64,000 nt of DNA from Gemmatimonadetes bacterium T265 (GCA_019973575.1 BPUI01000002.1:248001-312000); one strand, 5' to 3'. Shown: positions 40,201 to 49,207, numbered from the stretch's first letter. A program made the numbers and translations. Notes: generated from the letters alone by a model not told the origin.

Positions 40201-42251
40201 GCGACGACGTCGTACGTCGTCACCTTCCCGACGCCGGCCGAACCGTGGAGCGCGAGCGCGCCGCCGTCGCGGCCCTTCAAACCGGCGAAGCGGAGGGCGG
40301 CGTCGAACTGCACGTTCGACAGATTCCCGCGCGCGTGCACCGGCCCGCTGACCGTGCCGATGAGCCCGGCCGCGGGCGCGAAGCGGCCGGCGGTGGCGAG
40401 CGAGAGCGGGCGCAGGTTGAGGTTCGCGTCGAGCCGCGTGAGGCGCGTGCTGCCGGCCGACGCGGCGGGCGCGCGGCGCGCCGGCGCGGCGCCGACCGCG
40501 GCGGCCATCGTCGCGCGGCTCGCGCCCGGCGCCGTCTTGGGCGCGGTGTTCGACGCGCCGAGGCTCTTGGCCGTCCGCGAGGCGACCTTCTCGGCGATCT
40601 TGGAGGGCCCGCCGGGCGCCGCGGGCGCGAGCGCGACGGCCACCTCGCCCGTCACGCGCGAGGCGCCCGTGCGGTCGACGTGCGTGAGGTCGACGTCGTG
40701 CGCGCGGAGCGCGGTCAGCGTCGAGCCGTCGAGCGTCGCGGTGCCGCGGAGCGTGCCGCCCACCGGCAGCGTCGGCGAGACGGTGCGCGCGAGCGCGACG
40801 TCGAGCGGCTGAAGCGCGACCTTGAGTTGCTGCGCGCGGAACGCCCCGTCGTCGCCGAAGCCGAGCCCGCCCGCGGCGAGCACGCGGCTGCGTCCTCCGT
40901 GTCGAGCGTCGAAGGTGATGTCGCTGTTCAAGCGCAGCGACTCGGCCGAGCCGGTCGCCGCGAGGTGGCCGCCTAACGCGCCCTCGGTCGGCGCCTTGAG
41001 CGTCGGCGAGAAGACGCGGGCGAGCCCGGTCGTGAAGTTCGTGAACGTGACGTCGGTCGAGTCGACGCGGAGCGGCGGCGCGCTCGCGCTGTCGAGGAGC
41101 GCGACGCCGACGCGCCCGCGCGCGGTCGCCTGGCCGCCCTCGGGCGTTGCGAGGCGCAGGCGCAGCCCCGTGGCCGCGTACTGCTGCGCGTGCGCGTAGA
41201 GCGCGGCGCGGAAGTCCGCGCTCGCCTCGCCCGTGGGGAGCGTCGGGTAGGCGACGCGCACGTCGGCGAGCGCGACCTGCGGGGCGCTCCCCGCGACGCG
41301 CAGGTCGCCGTTGTTGAGGTTGTAGTTGCCCGTCAGCGTGGCGCGCGACGCCGGCAGCTCGGCCAGCACGTTCCGGAACCAGAGCGAGTCGCTCGTCAGC
41401 TCGACCGTGCCGCGGGCCTGGCGCACCTGCACGGCGGGCGGGCGGAACGGCAGCCCCGTCAGCTGCAGCGACGCGACGTCGATGCGGCGGTAGCCCTTCC
41501 GCGTGGGGTCGGCGAGGTTCATGTACGGGAAGGCGCCCGCGAGGTCGCGGTACTCCTGCACGCGCTGGTAGGCGTTGGGCATCCCCGCCACGGGGACGAC
41601 GAGCGCGCGCGACGCGGGGCCGAGCGCGACGCGGAGCGCGCTGTCCTTCTGCGCCGCGGTGAGCGGCACGCCGCGCACCGAGTCGGGGGGCGCGAACGGC
41701 GTGCGCACGGCGACGCGGCCGTCGACGAGCCGCGCGTTCCGCAGCACGACGTAGTCGCCGAACCCCGGCGTGTTGCTCGGCGGCTTGGTCGAGTCGGTCG
41801 GGAAGATCTGCGCCCAGTTCCACGCGCGCCCCGGCTTGCGGTCGAGGGTGACGTCGGCGTGCCAGACCGTGAGGCTGTCGAGGATGATCTTCTTCGACAG
41901 AAAGGGGGAGAGCGCGTAGCGGACGTGCGCCGAGTCGGCGGCGAAGAAGGGCGCGCCGGCCGAGTCGGTGATCGCGACGTCGTGGACCGTCGCGCCGTGC
42001 AGCAGGTTGCCGCTCAGGCGGCCGAGGCGGAAGCGGCCGTGGATCGTCCCGCCGAGCGCGGCGACGACGCGTTTGCGGAGCTGCTCGCGCCCCCAGTCGG
42101 TGTTGGTGAGGACGAGCACCACGGCGACGGCCAGGGCCGCGAGGGCGACGACCGCGCCGAGGACCCAGGCGAGGGCGCGGCGCAGCCGGCGGGGGGCGGG
42201 GGCGGGCGAGCCGGGCGTGTTAGGTACGCGCGGGGCGTCGGGCGCGGTCAT
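37218..42251 (-). CDS. tamB: TamB-like translocation/assembly module protein
   Basis: A very long (1677-residue) AsmA/TamB-type protein that bridges inner and outer membrane and carries lipids or helps insert outer-membrane proteins. One N-terminal membrane anchor (AWVLGAVVALAALAVAVVLV) is followed by TNTDWGREQLRKRVV and GTIHGRFRLGRLSGNLLHGA, typical of the TamB start. Long regular beta-repeat segments follow (for example LRLDSLPLDLAERFSESVSD, VRNAQLRLTAAGALLQDVAG), and the C-terminal DUF490 part has PLEISILIGGTLLAPKISLQ and YLSPSLYVGLQTVPAFFE. The ATG overlaps the stop of the upstream Omp85 gene (TGATG), so the two are translated together. Several TTA-GGC or CTA-ACG heptamers lie in the gene. 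Confidence 0.88.
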   Translation of the reverse strand: MTAPDAPRVPNTPGSPAPAPRRLRRALAWVLGAVVALAALAVAVVLVLTNTDWGREQLRKRVVAALGGTIHGRFRLGRLSGNLLHGATVHDVAITDSAGAPFFAADSAHVRYALSPFLSKKIILDSLTVWHADVTLDRKPGRAWNWAQIFPTDSTKPPSNTPGFGDYVVLRNARLVDGRVAVRTPFAPPDSVRGVPLTAAQKDSALRVALGPASRALVVPVAGMPNAYQRVQEYRDLAGAFPYMNLADPTRKGYRRIDVASLQLTGLPFRPPAVQVRQARGTVELTSDSLWFRNVLAELPASRATLTGNYNLNNGDLRVAGSAPQVALADVRVAYPTLPTGEASADFRAALYAHAQQYAATGLRLRLATPEGGQATARGRVGVALLDSASAPPLRVDSTDVTFTNFTTGLARVFSPTLKAPTEGALGGHLAATGSAESLRLNSDITFDARHGGRSRVLAAGGLGFGDDGAFRAQQLKVALQPLDVALARTVSPTLPVGGTLRGTATLDGSTLTALRAHDVDLTHVDRTGASRVTGEVAVALAPAAPGGPSKIAEKVASRTAKSLGASNTAPKTAPGASRATMAAAVGAAPARRAPAASAGSTRLTRLDANLNLRPLSLATAGRFAPAAGLIGTVSGPVHARGNLSNVQFDAALRFAGLKGRDGGALALHGSAGVGKVTTYDVVARPNALDAGAISTKAPRTALSGVVAARGRGTDPATAQATLAADLHDVRVDTAAVDSVRARLGVGSGLLAVNTLAVRAPRAALDASGSFGLVAGRSGTLSYRATVDSLGAFARYFPRDTGAVAPRPALNARLVAQARADSAAHFRRTAVAVAAGDSDVVRLKRPDTLAAVRRDSVAGAVYAAGTVAGNVKRFDLRGRAGAEGLALLGNSVRRARVAYDWLGAPNTTTGALAVAASVDSILAGGFALDSADVRGTYRAQGGTAQVALFQETGRSYNARADYAILGDRKELRFADLRLRFDTVVYAATQPGAVRYGPRGLEVVGLELTNGVGGRVAVDGRLPATGPIDLRVGVTDFQAADALGIVQSDVPFRGLVSIDARLTGTQAAPLLRAEAAVTKADYRGTAVPDFSASADYADQRLGARAVATIAYGLVVDTTHGRRRYLGLFGPRRVRIDTTQVATGRRRILDATASVPVNLALQGPNGGAVTTPRLADAAPVTADVRLDSLPLDLAERFSESVSDVRGAANGTIAVRGTVKKPDVTGDVTVRNAQLRLTAAGALLQDVAGVVHLRGDTLRIDSVGARAGPGRVRLAGGVGIATPTNPTLDLTVAAANARVLDNERGRVDADAQIAVYGPLSRLFVSGGARILGGTIYVPATATTQTLSANDPAVFAVIDTTRLGATRGAIVPAQASALDSLQTDLAVGIDRNTWVRQGTAANVEVYSDGDLRVRVDNTRQALVVDGVVNVERGEYEFLSKRFQIRRGTATFVGTQELDPNVQITAGYEVAQVGRSPLEISILIGGTLLAPKISLQSDAQPPIPQTDLLSYLAFGNPTGALPVIGGSSLTTSASTGSPVGAAAAVAQQRLIGSVLGVAVKQAQAELGRSLGADVLNITPAGELAPELARGSGLQTVLKGTQIEFGKYLSPSLYVGLQTVPAFFEANPPIPGFRIQYRFPNSPNLSIEAISAPRYFLMQPTLAPQTIDPNSALGLYLVRQWRF

Positions 42252-44752
42252 CAGAAGGCCTCGCCGATCGAGAGGTGGAGGACGAGCCGGCCGGTGATCT
42301 TCCGGAAGCTCGACAGGCTGTCGGCCGGGTACTGGCGGCAGCCCGTGCTGGAGGCGTCGGCGCAGTTCACGCTGGCGGCGAGCGGGAGGAGCCGGTTGAC
42401 GCCCGCGCTGTCGGTGGACTGCGTGATCACCGGGAGCGGGTGGCCGAGGCTCGGGCGGATGCCGAGGTCGACGCGGATGGGGCCGACCGGGGAGCGGTAG
42501 CGCACGCCGAACCCGGGCGTGACGTCGAACGAGCCCGAGGCGAGGTCGCGCAGCGACTTGTTGCCCAACGCGCCCGCGTCGACGAAGACCGCGCCGATGA
42601 GCGGGCCGAAGATCGGCACGCGCGCCTCGAGGTTCGCCTCGATCAGCGCGGAGCCGCCGAGCGCGCGGGGCGTGAAGTAGCCGTCGCCGAGCGCGGCGCG
42701 CCGCAGCGCGAAGCACTGCTCGAGCACGGGCGCGGTGTTCGCGTTCGCCGCGTTGGCGTACGGGCAGCGGTAGGCGGTGGTCGTCGCGTTCGCGACCGTC
42801 GTGTCGTAGCGGCCGACGACGTCGTTGGGCGCGATGGTGAGCGTGCGGGGCCCGAGCTGGTTCTCCCCGTAGCCGCGCACGCTCTGCGCGCCGCCGGCGT
42901 AGAAGCGCGTCTGCGGGTTGAGCACGTCGTTCGCGCCGCTCGAGCCGAAGGCCGCCACGTAGCCGCCCTGCAGGCGCGCCGCGAGCGTGACGCGCGGGAA
43001 GAGCGGCGCCGGCCGGTAGTACGACGCGCCGGCGAAGACGCGGTTGTACTTGAAGTCGGAGAGCGTGAACGCCGACGCGTGTTCGAGCGTGACCTGCCCC
43101 TGCGTGCCGTGCGTCGGCTCGAGCGGGTCGTCGGTGCGCGAGAAGGACATGACCACGGACACGGGGGAGAGCTTCTTCTGGCTCTGCAGCACGCCGATCG
43201 TCGGCGCGTCGCAGACGCCGAAGTTGACGCAGAAGTAGACGTCGCCGGCCTGCACGCGCGAGAGCGCGAAGCGGTAGGAGAGCGAGACGGGCACGTTGTC
43301 GAGCACGCGCCGCGTGAAGGTGAGGTTCGCGCCCTGCGACTGGTCGACGTAGACGCCCGGCGACGAGCGGCGGCTCGCGAAGACGCCGGCGCCTAACGTG
43401 TTGCGCGGCGAGCCGACGTACTGCTGCGTGAGGTTCACGCCGAAGTTGTAGGTCGGCAGGAAGAACGTCGCGTCGCGGTTGCCCGGGATGTTGCTCGCCT
43501 GGAACGGGTTCTGGAACGCGCCCGGCAGCGCGCGGTAGAGCCCCTTCGCGCCGAGGTTGCCGACGACCGCCTGCACGTCGAGGCGGCGCGAGGTGCCGGT
43601 GAAGTAGTTGTGCGTGAACCGCCCCTCGACCTGGAAGAAGTCGGCGGTGTTGAACCCGAAGCTCGTCCGCGCCTCGCGCAGCGGCGCCTCGGCCACGCAG
43701 ATCGCGAGCGCCTTGGTGCTGTCGGACTTCGCGGCGGCCGCGGGCGTCGCGGGGCGCGCCGGGGTGCCCGCCTGCGACGCGCACACCGTGCGCCCGGTCG
43801 CGGGGTCGGTCGCCACGGCCGTGTCGATGATCGCGCTGCGGAAGAGCCCCGACTCGTAGAGCGCGCGCTGGCTGCGCCCGACCTCGCTGCGGCGGAAGAG
43901 GTCCCCCGGCTTGACGGTGATCGCGTCGCGGATCGTCTGGTCCTGGACCTTGCGCTGCGTGCCGAGGTGGACGATGTCGATGCGCGAGATCGGGGTGAGC
44001 GGGCCCGGGGCGACGGGGATCACGACGTCGGCGAGGCGGGCGGCCGTGTCGTCGCGGACGCGCGGGCGCGCAACGACGGCGTTGCCGTAGCCGTCCTCGT
44101 AGTAGGCGTCGCGCACGGCGACGACGGTCGAGTCGAGGCGTAGGGTGTTGAGCGGCTGCCCCGCCTTGGGCGCGAGCAGGCCGGCGAGTTCGCGCGGCGT
44201 GACGGTCGTGCGCGGCGGCGTGACGCGCGCCGCGTCGGCCGCGGTCGCGGCGCTGTCGCCGACCGCGATCGCCCGCACGCGCGTCGGCGTGCCCTCGTGG
44301 ACGGTGAAGGTGACGGTGACCGCGTTACGCCCGGCCCGCGCGACGGTGGTGTCGACCTGCGCGTCGCGCCAGCCGCGCTTGTAGTAGAAGACGAGCACGC
44401 GCACGACGTCGCGCTCGAGCTCGGTGTGGTCGAGGTACGCCCGCTGGTAGATGTAGGGTGACTTCGAGAAGAGGCAGAACGGCCGGAAGATCAGCTCCAG
44501 GCACTGCGACGCCTGCGTCGCGACCGCGAGGGCGAGCGCCGGTTTGGGCACGGCGTGCACGCCGACGAAGCGGACCTCGCGCACCTCGGGGCGCTCGGTC
44601 TGCGCGGACACGTCGCGCGCCGGCTGCGCCCGAACGTTCGACGCGGCCGCGCCGACGGCGCCGACCGCGGCCGCGAGCGAGAGCACGAACGACAGGACGA
44701 GCGCGGCGGCCGTCCGGGAGGTGGAACCCCGGGCGGGGAAGGTCTTGGGCAT
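42251..44752 (-). CDS. Omp85 family outer-membrane protein (BamA/TamA type)
   Basis: An 833-residue outer-membrane insertase-type protein. It has a signal peptide (ALVLSFVLSLAAAVGAVGAA), POTRA-type repeats from about 60 to 330 (VREVRFVGVHAVPKPALALA, ISRIDIVHLGTQRKVQDQTI with RDAITVKPGDLFRRSEV), and a C-terminal barrel from about 390 (ARTSFGFNTADFFQVEGRFT). The barrel carries the conserved FYAGGAQSVRGYGENQLGPR, the RGY motif of Omp85 loop 6, and ends in strand-like KITGRLVLHLSIGEAF. Unusual for the family: several cysteines (QCLELIFRPFC, VYFCVNFGVCDAP). Being followed directly by tamB it may serve as TamA, or as BamA if it is the only Omp85 in the genome. The ATG at 44752 is favoured by the signal peptide. 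Confidence 0.88.
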   Translation of the reverse strand: MPKTFPARGSTSRTAAALVLSFVLSLAAAVGAVGAAASNVRAQPARDVSAQTERPEVREVRFVGVHAVPKPALALAVATQASQCLELIFRPFCLFSKSPYIYQRAYLDHTELERDVVRVLVFYYKRGWRDAQVDTTVARAGRNAVTVTFTVHEGTPTRVRAIAVGDSAATAADAARVTPPRTTVTPRELAGLLAPKAGQPLNTLRLDSTVVAVRDAYYEDGYGNAVVARPRVRDDTAARLADVVIPVAPGPLTPISRIDIVHLGTQRKVQDQTIRDAITVKPGDLFRRSEVGRSQRALYESGLFRSAIIDTAVATDPATGRTVCASQAGTPARPATPAAAAKSDSTKALAICVAEAPLREARTSFGFNTADFFQVEGRFTHNYFTGTSRRLDVQAVVGNLGAKGLYRALPGAFQNPFQASNIPGNRDATFFLPTYNFGVNLTQQYVGSPRNTLGAGVFASRRSSPGVYVDQSQGANLTFTRRVLDNVPVSLSYRFALSRVQAGDVYFCVNFGVCDAPTIGVLQSQKKLSPVSVVMSFSRTDDPLEPTHGTQGQVTLEHASAFTLSDFKYNRVFAGASYYRPAPLFPRVTLAARLQGGYVAAFGSSGANDVLNPQTRFYAGGAQSVRGYGENQLGPRTLTIAPNDVVGRYDTTVANATTTAYRCPYANAANANTAPVLEQCFALRRAALGDGYFTPRALGGSALIEANLEARVPIFGPLIGAVFVDAGALGNKSLRDLASGSFDVTPGFGVRYRSPVGPIRVDLGIRPSLGHPLPVITQSTDSAGVNRLLPLAASVNCADASSTGCRQYPADSLSSFRKITGRLVLHLSIGEAF

Positions 44753-45061
44753 GATGAGATCGGCCGAGCGTGCGGGGCGTCGGATGACGCACCACGCACA
44801 GATCAGCCCGGTATGCGGAAAGTCGGAGCGGATGTCGCCCAAAGTAGTGACGCCGGGACGACGTACGGCAACGCCCTCCCCGTACGCCGTTGCGGCCGTC
44901 GAGGTCCGCGGGGCCGCGCGGAACGGCCCGCCGCGCGCCCTCGTGCGCGCCCGCTCGCGCGCCGTCCGACGCACCCTCTGACGCGCCCTCTTGCGAGCCG
45001 TCGGTCCACGCCGCACGCTACTCGCCCCCCCCAACGCACACGTCTCTCCCAGGAGCGAACG
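44753..45061. other. 309-base divergent spacer with degenerate tandem repeats
   Basis: No gene supported. From about 44930 to 45003 units of 11-14 bases resembling GCGCGCCCTCGT repeat imperfectly five or six times. GCAACG and CGTTGC around 44870-44900 form a small inverted repeat. A ribosome site AGGAG precedes the EF-G-like ATG. Confidence 0.45.
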
Positions 45062-47167
45062 ATGCGAGCGTACGGCAGCGCGGAGATCCGCAACGTGGCG
45101 GTCGTCGGCCACGGCGCGAGTGGGAAAACGAGCCTCGTGGACGCCCTCTGCTTCGCGAGCGGCACGAGCAAGCGCCGTGGCAGCGTGACCGCGGGCACGG
45201 CCCTCACCGATTTCACGGCCGAGGAGGCCGAGCGCGGCTTCTCGATCAGCCTCGGCTGCGCGGCGGCGGAGTGGGAGGGGTGCAAGGTGAACCTGCTCGA
45301 CACGCCCGGCTACCACGACTTTCAGGGGGACGCGATCGCCGGCGTCGCGGCCGCCGACGGCGTGCTGCTCGTCGTGAGCGCGGCCGGGGGCGGGGTCGAG
45401 GTCGGGGCGGAGAAGATGTTCCGCGAGGCCGTGCGCCGCGCCGACCCGGTGCTCGTCGCGGTGACGATGATGGACAAGGAGCACGCCGACTTCGACGCGA
45501 CCTACCGCCGGCTCCGCGAGCGGCTCTCGCCGAAGGTCGTGCCGGTCGAGGTCCCGTTAGGCGAAGGGTTCGGGCTGCGCGGCGTGATGAACCTGTTCAC
45601 GCAGAAGGCCTACGTGTACCACGAGGGCGGCCGCGCGGGCGAGTACGACGAGGTCGACGTCCCGCCGGCGGCGCGCGCCGCGTTCGACCGCTACCGCGAG
45701 GCGCTCATCGAGGCGGTGAGCGCGACCGACGACGCGCTGCTCGAGCGCTACCTCGAAGGCGGCGACATCGGCCGCGACGAGGCGATCGGCGGGCTCAAGG
45801 AGGCGATGAAGCGGGGCGACCTCTACCCGGTGTTCGCGGTCAGCGCGGAGCGGATGGTCGGCGTGCGCGCCCTGCTCGCCGAACTCGCGCAGCTCATGCC
45901 GAGCGCGTACGAGATGGAGGAGCTGCACGCGTTCACCGGCGCGGAGGGCGACGCGACGGTCGAGATCCACGCGAGCGACGAGCGGCCGTTCGCCGCGCTC
46001 GTCTTCAAGACGTACCACGAGCCGCACGTCGGCGACGTCAGCTACTTCCGCGTGCTGCAGGGGAGCGTCGCGGCGGGGCAGGAGGTGTTCAACGCGACCC
46101 GGGGCGCGGCGGAGAAGCTCGCCCACCTCGCGGTGCCCGTGGGGCGCGACCGGATCGAGGTCACGCGGCTGCACGCGGGCGACGTCGGCTGCGTCGCGAA
46201 GCTCCGCAACACGCACACGAACGACACGCTCTCGACGCGCGAGCACCCGGTGCGCCTGCCGGCGATCGCGTTCCCCGAGCCGGTCGTGCACCTCGCGGTG
46301 CACGCGGAGCACCGCGACGCGGAGGAGAAGCTGCAGCAGGGCCTGCACCGGCTGCACGACGAGGACCCGACGTTCACGGTGGCGTACCAGCCCGAGACGC
46401 ACGAGACGGTGGTCGGCGGGATGGGGGAGCGGCACCTGGAGGTGCAGCTCGCGCGACTGCGGCGGAAGTACGGTGTCGGCGCGACGCTCACCCGCCCGAC
46501 CGTCGCCTACCGCGAGACGATCACCGCGAGCGAGCGGGCGCAGGGCCGCCACAAGAAGCAGACGGGCGGCAAGGGGCAGTTCGGCGACGCGTGGGTGCGC
46601 ATGGCGCCGCTCGCGCGCGGGGAGGGCTACCGCTTCGAGGACCGGATCGTCGGCGGGGTGATCCCGTCGAAGTTCATCCCGGCGGTGGACAAGGGGATCC
46701 AGGAGGCGGCCGCGCGCGGGGTGCTCGCCGGGTTCCCGCTCGTCGACTTCCGCGTCGAGTTGGTCGACGGGTCGTACCACTCGGTCGACTCGAGCGAGCA
46801 GGCGTTCAAGATGGCCGGGATCCTTGCGTTTCGCGCGGGGGCGGCGAAGTGCCGGCCGGTGCTGCTCGAGCCGCTCGACGTGCTCGAGGTGACCACGCCG
46901 GACGAGTACCTCGGCGACGTGTTAGGCGAACTCTCGGGGCGGCGCGGGCAGATCCTCGGGACGGAGCGGGGCGAGGAGGGGACGCGGGTGCGGGCGATGG
47001 TGCCGCAGGCGGAGCTGCACCTGTTCGCGACGCAGCTGTTCTCACTGACGCACGGGAGGGGCGGGTTCGTGCGGCGGGCGGGGGGGTACGAGCGGGTGCC
47101 GGGGGAGGTGGAGCAGAAGGTCGTGGCGGAATACGCGAAACGGCGAGAAGAGGCGCTGGCCGGGTAG
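45062..47167 (+). CDS. EF-G-like translation GTPase (EF-G2 type)
   Basis: A 701-residue GTPase with the five-domain layout of elongation factor G. It begins IRNVAVVGHGASGKTSLVDA (G1), has an effector region EEAERGFSISL where EF-G1 has RGITI, VNLLDTPGYHDFQGDAIAGV (G3), and the G4 position reads VAVTMMDKEHADFD rather than NKxD. Domain II (VSYFRVLQGSVAAGQEVFN), III (ETHETVVGGMGERHLEVQLA), IV (GRHKKQTGGKGQFGDAWVRM) and V (LGDVLGELSGRRGQILGTER) are present. The deviations put it with the EF-G2 paralogues rather than the essential EF-G1, whose role varies (some act in recycling or are tied to stress). The ATG follows AGGAG. Divergent from the Omp85 gene; ends before a perfect hairpin. Confidence 0.9.
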   Translation: MRAYGSAEIRNVAVVGHGASGKTSLVDALCFASGTSKRRGSVTAGTALTDFTAEEAERGFSISLGCAAAEWEGCKVNLLDTPGYHDFQGDAIAGVAAADGVLLVVSAAGGGVEVGAEKMFREAVRRADPVLVAVTMMDKEHADFDATYRRLRERLSPKVVPVEVPLGEGFGLRGVMNLFTQKAYVYHEGGRAGEYDEVDVPPAARAAFDRYREALIEAVSATDDALLERYLEGGDIGRDEAIGGLKEAMKRGDLYPVFAVSAERMVGVRALLAELAQLMPSAYEMEELHAFTGAEGDATVEIHASDERPFAALVFKTYHEPHVGDVSYFRVLQGSVAAGQEVFNATRGAAEKLAHLAVPVGRDRIEVTRLHAGDVGCVAKLRNTHTNDTLSTREHPVRLPAIAFPEPVVHLAVHAEHRDAEEKLQQGLHRLHDEDPTFTVAYQPETHETVVGGMGERHLEVQLARLRRKYGVGATLTRPTVAYRETITASERAQGRHKKQTGGKGQFGDAWVRMAPLARGEGYRFEDRIVGGVIPSKFIPAVDKGIQEAAARGVLAGFPLVDFRVELVDGSYHSVDSSEQAFKMAGILAFRAGAAKCRPVLLEPLDVLEVTTPDEYLGDVLGELSGRRGQILGTERGEEGTRVRAMVPQAELHLFATQLFSLTHGRGGFVRRAGGYERVPGEVEQKVVAEYAKRREEALAG

Positions 47168-47183
47168 GGAGGGCGGGCCGGTT

Positions 47184-47214
47184 GGACCGTTCGCGGCGCC
47201 ATCGCGAACGGTCC
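47184..47214. terminator. Hairpin between the EF-G-like gene and thyX
   Basis: GGACCGTTCGCG and CGCGAACGGTCC (12 perfect pairs) around GCGCCAT, 16 bases after one stop and 13 before the other, convergent. Likely a bidirectional terminator. Confidence 0.75.
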
Positions 47215-47227
47215 TCCCGTCCGCGCC

Positions 47228-47977
47228 TTACACCTTGGAGTGCTCCACCTTCACCGCCTCGCGGCGGTCGGCGGCCTGGTATACCGTGAAATCGCCGAAG
47301 AACGCCGGCGCGGCCTCCTGGAGCACGCGGAGCGCCGCGACCGCGAGCCGCCGGATCTCGAGTTCCGCGGCCTCGCCGCCGCGCATTTCGAGGATCGCCC
47401 GCCACGCGCGCGCGTTGGCCGTGAAGAGGATCTTCGTCTCGGTCGAGTTGGGGAGCACGCCGCGGGCGGCCTCGCGCGCCATCTTGCGGCGGTGGACCTT
47501 GTCGTCCACCCACTTGTAGCGATCCATCAGGCGCTCGACGAGCGCGACGTAGCTCGCCTGCGCCGCCTCGACCTGCGCGCGCCACGCGTCCTCCAACTCC
47601 GCCTCGCCGATGATCGCCGGCGGGACGACGAAGTTGGCCTCGCTCTCGTCGACGTAGCGCTGGCTTAATTGACTCATTGCGGTACCAGCCCGGTGCCGCA
47701 CGAGTTCGTGCGTGAGCGAGCGGCTGACGCCCTCCAGCAGCAGCGAGTAGCTGGCGTGCTCGAGCACCGAGCCGTGGCGCTGGCGCTTGATGTTCTCCAG
47801 GTACTCGGCCGTCGTGCGCCCCGCGGGGTTGTGCTGCGACATGTAGCAGAGCCGCCCCGCGAACTCGGCGAGCCGCTCTCCGTCGGTGCTCTCGCCCTGC
47901 CAGGCGACGGGGAGGTGGGCGGGTTCGACGAACTGCGGGCGGGCGACGAGGGTGACGACGGGCGCGGTGTAGAGCAC
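47228..47977 (-). CDS. thyX: FAD-dependent thymidylate synthase ThyX
   Basis: Makes dTMP from dUMP using methylene-tetrahydrofolate and reduced FAD; the alternative to ThyA in many bacteria. The 249-residue protein has the ThyX signature RHRxxxxSxxSxRY at residues 94-107 (RHRAGTAMSQLSQRY), and GSVLEHASYSLLLEGVSRSL and LPNSTETKILFTANARAWRA, all typical. No ThyA is seen in the window. The GTG start is chosen because the family begins near here. It is convergent with the EF-G-like gene and followed on its own strand by a spacer before the hairpin terminator. Confidence 0.95.
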   Translation of the reverse strand: MLYTAPVVTLVARPQFVEPAHLPVAWQGESTDGERLAEFAGRLCYMSQHNPAGRTTAEYLENIKRQRHGSVLEHASYSLLLEGVSRSLTHELVRHRAGTAMSQLSQRYVDESEANFVVPPAIIGEAELEDAWRAQVEAAQASYVALVERLMDRYKWVDDKVHRRKMAREAARGVLPNSTETKILFTANARAWRAILEMRGGEAAELEIRRLAVAALRVLQEAAPAFFGDFTVYQAADRREAVKVEHSKV

Positions 47978-48041
47978 GGCGGGCTGGACGCGGCGAGAGT
48001 GGGGCGGGGAGCGGCAAGCTAATCGGGCGGCGGGCCGCGCC

Positions 48042-48620
48042 TCACCAGTCGAGCGCGTCTCGCAGGCGGCAGGTGAACCCCGGCACCACGTCGCGGCCGT
48101 CGAGCCGGTCGTCCTCGCCGAGTGACCGTGGGGCGACGCCGGGCGCGTGGATCGTCGCGCAGCGTTTGCGCGGTTCGATGTGCCACACCAGGCGGACCCC
48201 GGCGCTGATCAGCCGCGTGACGCGCGTCGCCTCGCGCCCTTTGCGATCCCCGGGCGACCGTACCTCGACGGCGAGGTCGGGCGCGAACGGGATGTAACGC
48301 GTTTCGTCGACGATGCCTGCAAGGCGCGCGGCGCTGACGAACGAGAGGTCGCAGCCGACGACCGTGTCGGGGTTGCGCGCGAGCCAGGCGCCGGACTCGG
48401 CCACGACCGTCCCGAGACGATGTCGAAGTACGTAGCCGGTGAGCAAGTACGAGAGCTTGATCTGCACCCGCCCGTGCTGGTACCCAGGCGGCTCGCCGAC
48501 GACGAGGCGTCCGGCGATGAGTTCGCACTTCTTGTCTCCGGCCGGCGTCCACTCGTCGAGTGTGTAGAGCTCGTCGGCGGTCATCAGCTTGCGGCGCGGG
48601 CGGGCGTGGGGCGTCGTCAC
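48042..48620 (-). CDS. Uma2 family (DUF820) putative endonuclease
   Basis: A 192-residue protein of the Uma2/DUF820 group, a PD-(D/E)XK nuclease-like fold common in cyanobacteria, Gemmatimonadota and other soil bacteria. The visible signature is LMTADELYTLDEWTPAGDKK, CELIAGRLVVGEPPGYQHG, then FAPDLAVEVRSPGDRKGREA with the catalytic-type Asp and Glu, and RLVWHIEPRKRCATIHAP. A lysine follows in DRKGREA. Members are often transposon- or phage-linked or multi-copy, with no clear role. The GTG start has GGAG eight bases before. It lies alone between thyX and an unknown small membrane protein. Confidence 0.85.
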   Translation of the reverse strand: MTTPHARPRRKLMTADELYTLDEWTPAGDKKCELIAGRLVVGEPPGYQHGRVQIKLSYLLTGYVLRHRLGTVVAESGAWLARNPDTVVGCDLSFVSAARLAGIVDETRYIPFAPDLAVEVRSPGDRKGREATRVTRLISAGVRLVWHIEPRKRCATIHAPGVAPRSLGEDDRLDGRDVVPGFTCRLRDALDW

Positions 48621-48722
48621 GGGAACACTCCGGGGCCGAGGGGAGGTGCGAACGATCGCCTCGGCCTGGCGGCCGCGCCACTCGGTTGCGTTGCGGGGTG
48701 GGCTGGTTCGTTTCGGCGGGGG

Positions 48723-49172
48723 TCAGGGCGGCAGCGCGCCCCCGGTCAGCGCGATCAGCACCCGCACGCCCCAACTCCCGGCCGCCGCCACGATCGGCAG
48801 GAGCGTGACCCCGACGGCGAACACGAATCCGTAGCGGAAGATGGTCGGCCCGACGACGGCCCAGCGCTCGCCGCCGGCGCGCCGCGCCCACAAGTCGGCG
48901 AGCGGACCGGCCGAGTAGCAGACGTTGGCCATGACGGCGTAGAGCGCGACGATTTGCCACGGCACGCGCACGACGGCCGGGTACGGCGGGAGCGCCCCGA
49001 AGCCGTAGGCCGCGGCGAGCGTGAGCAGCCCGGCGGCGCCGACGCAGAGGTTGTAGACGGGGCGGCGCGACTCCCACCAGGCGAGGACGGCCCGGCGACT
49101 CGTGGGGCGGGCAACGGGGGCGAAGAAGAACGAGGTCAGGGCACTCACGCGCGTCTCCAAGGTCCTACCCAC
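48723..49172 (-). CDS. Unknown small multi-pass membrane protein
   Basis: I do not recognise this family. The 149-residue protein has about four hydrophobic segments (LCVGAAGLLTLAAAYGFGAL, WQIVALYAVMANVCYSAGPL, FRYGFVFAVGVTLLPIVAAA, WGVRVLIALTGGALPP) after a short basic N-terminus. WWESRRPVYN before the first helix and YSAGPLADLWARR after the second look like conserved loops. The start is either the GTG at 49172 or a GTG eight codons later. A palindromic, AT-rich element directly upstream (49208-49224) suggests it is specifically regulated. Confidence 0.6.
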   Translation of the reverse strand: MGRTLETRVSALTSFFFAPVARPTSRRAVLAWWESRRPVYNLCVGAAGLLTLAAAYGFGALPPYPAVVRVPWQIVALYAVMANVCYSAGPLADLWARRAGGERWAVVGPTIFRYGFVFAVGVTLLPIVAAAGSWGVRVLIALTGGALPP

Positions 49173-49207
49173 GGCGAAACCGGGTCACCAGATAACGTAC
49201 GCGGAGT

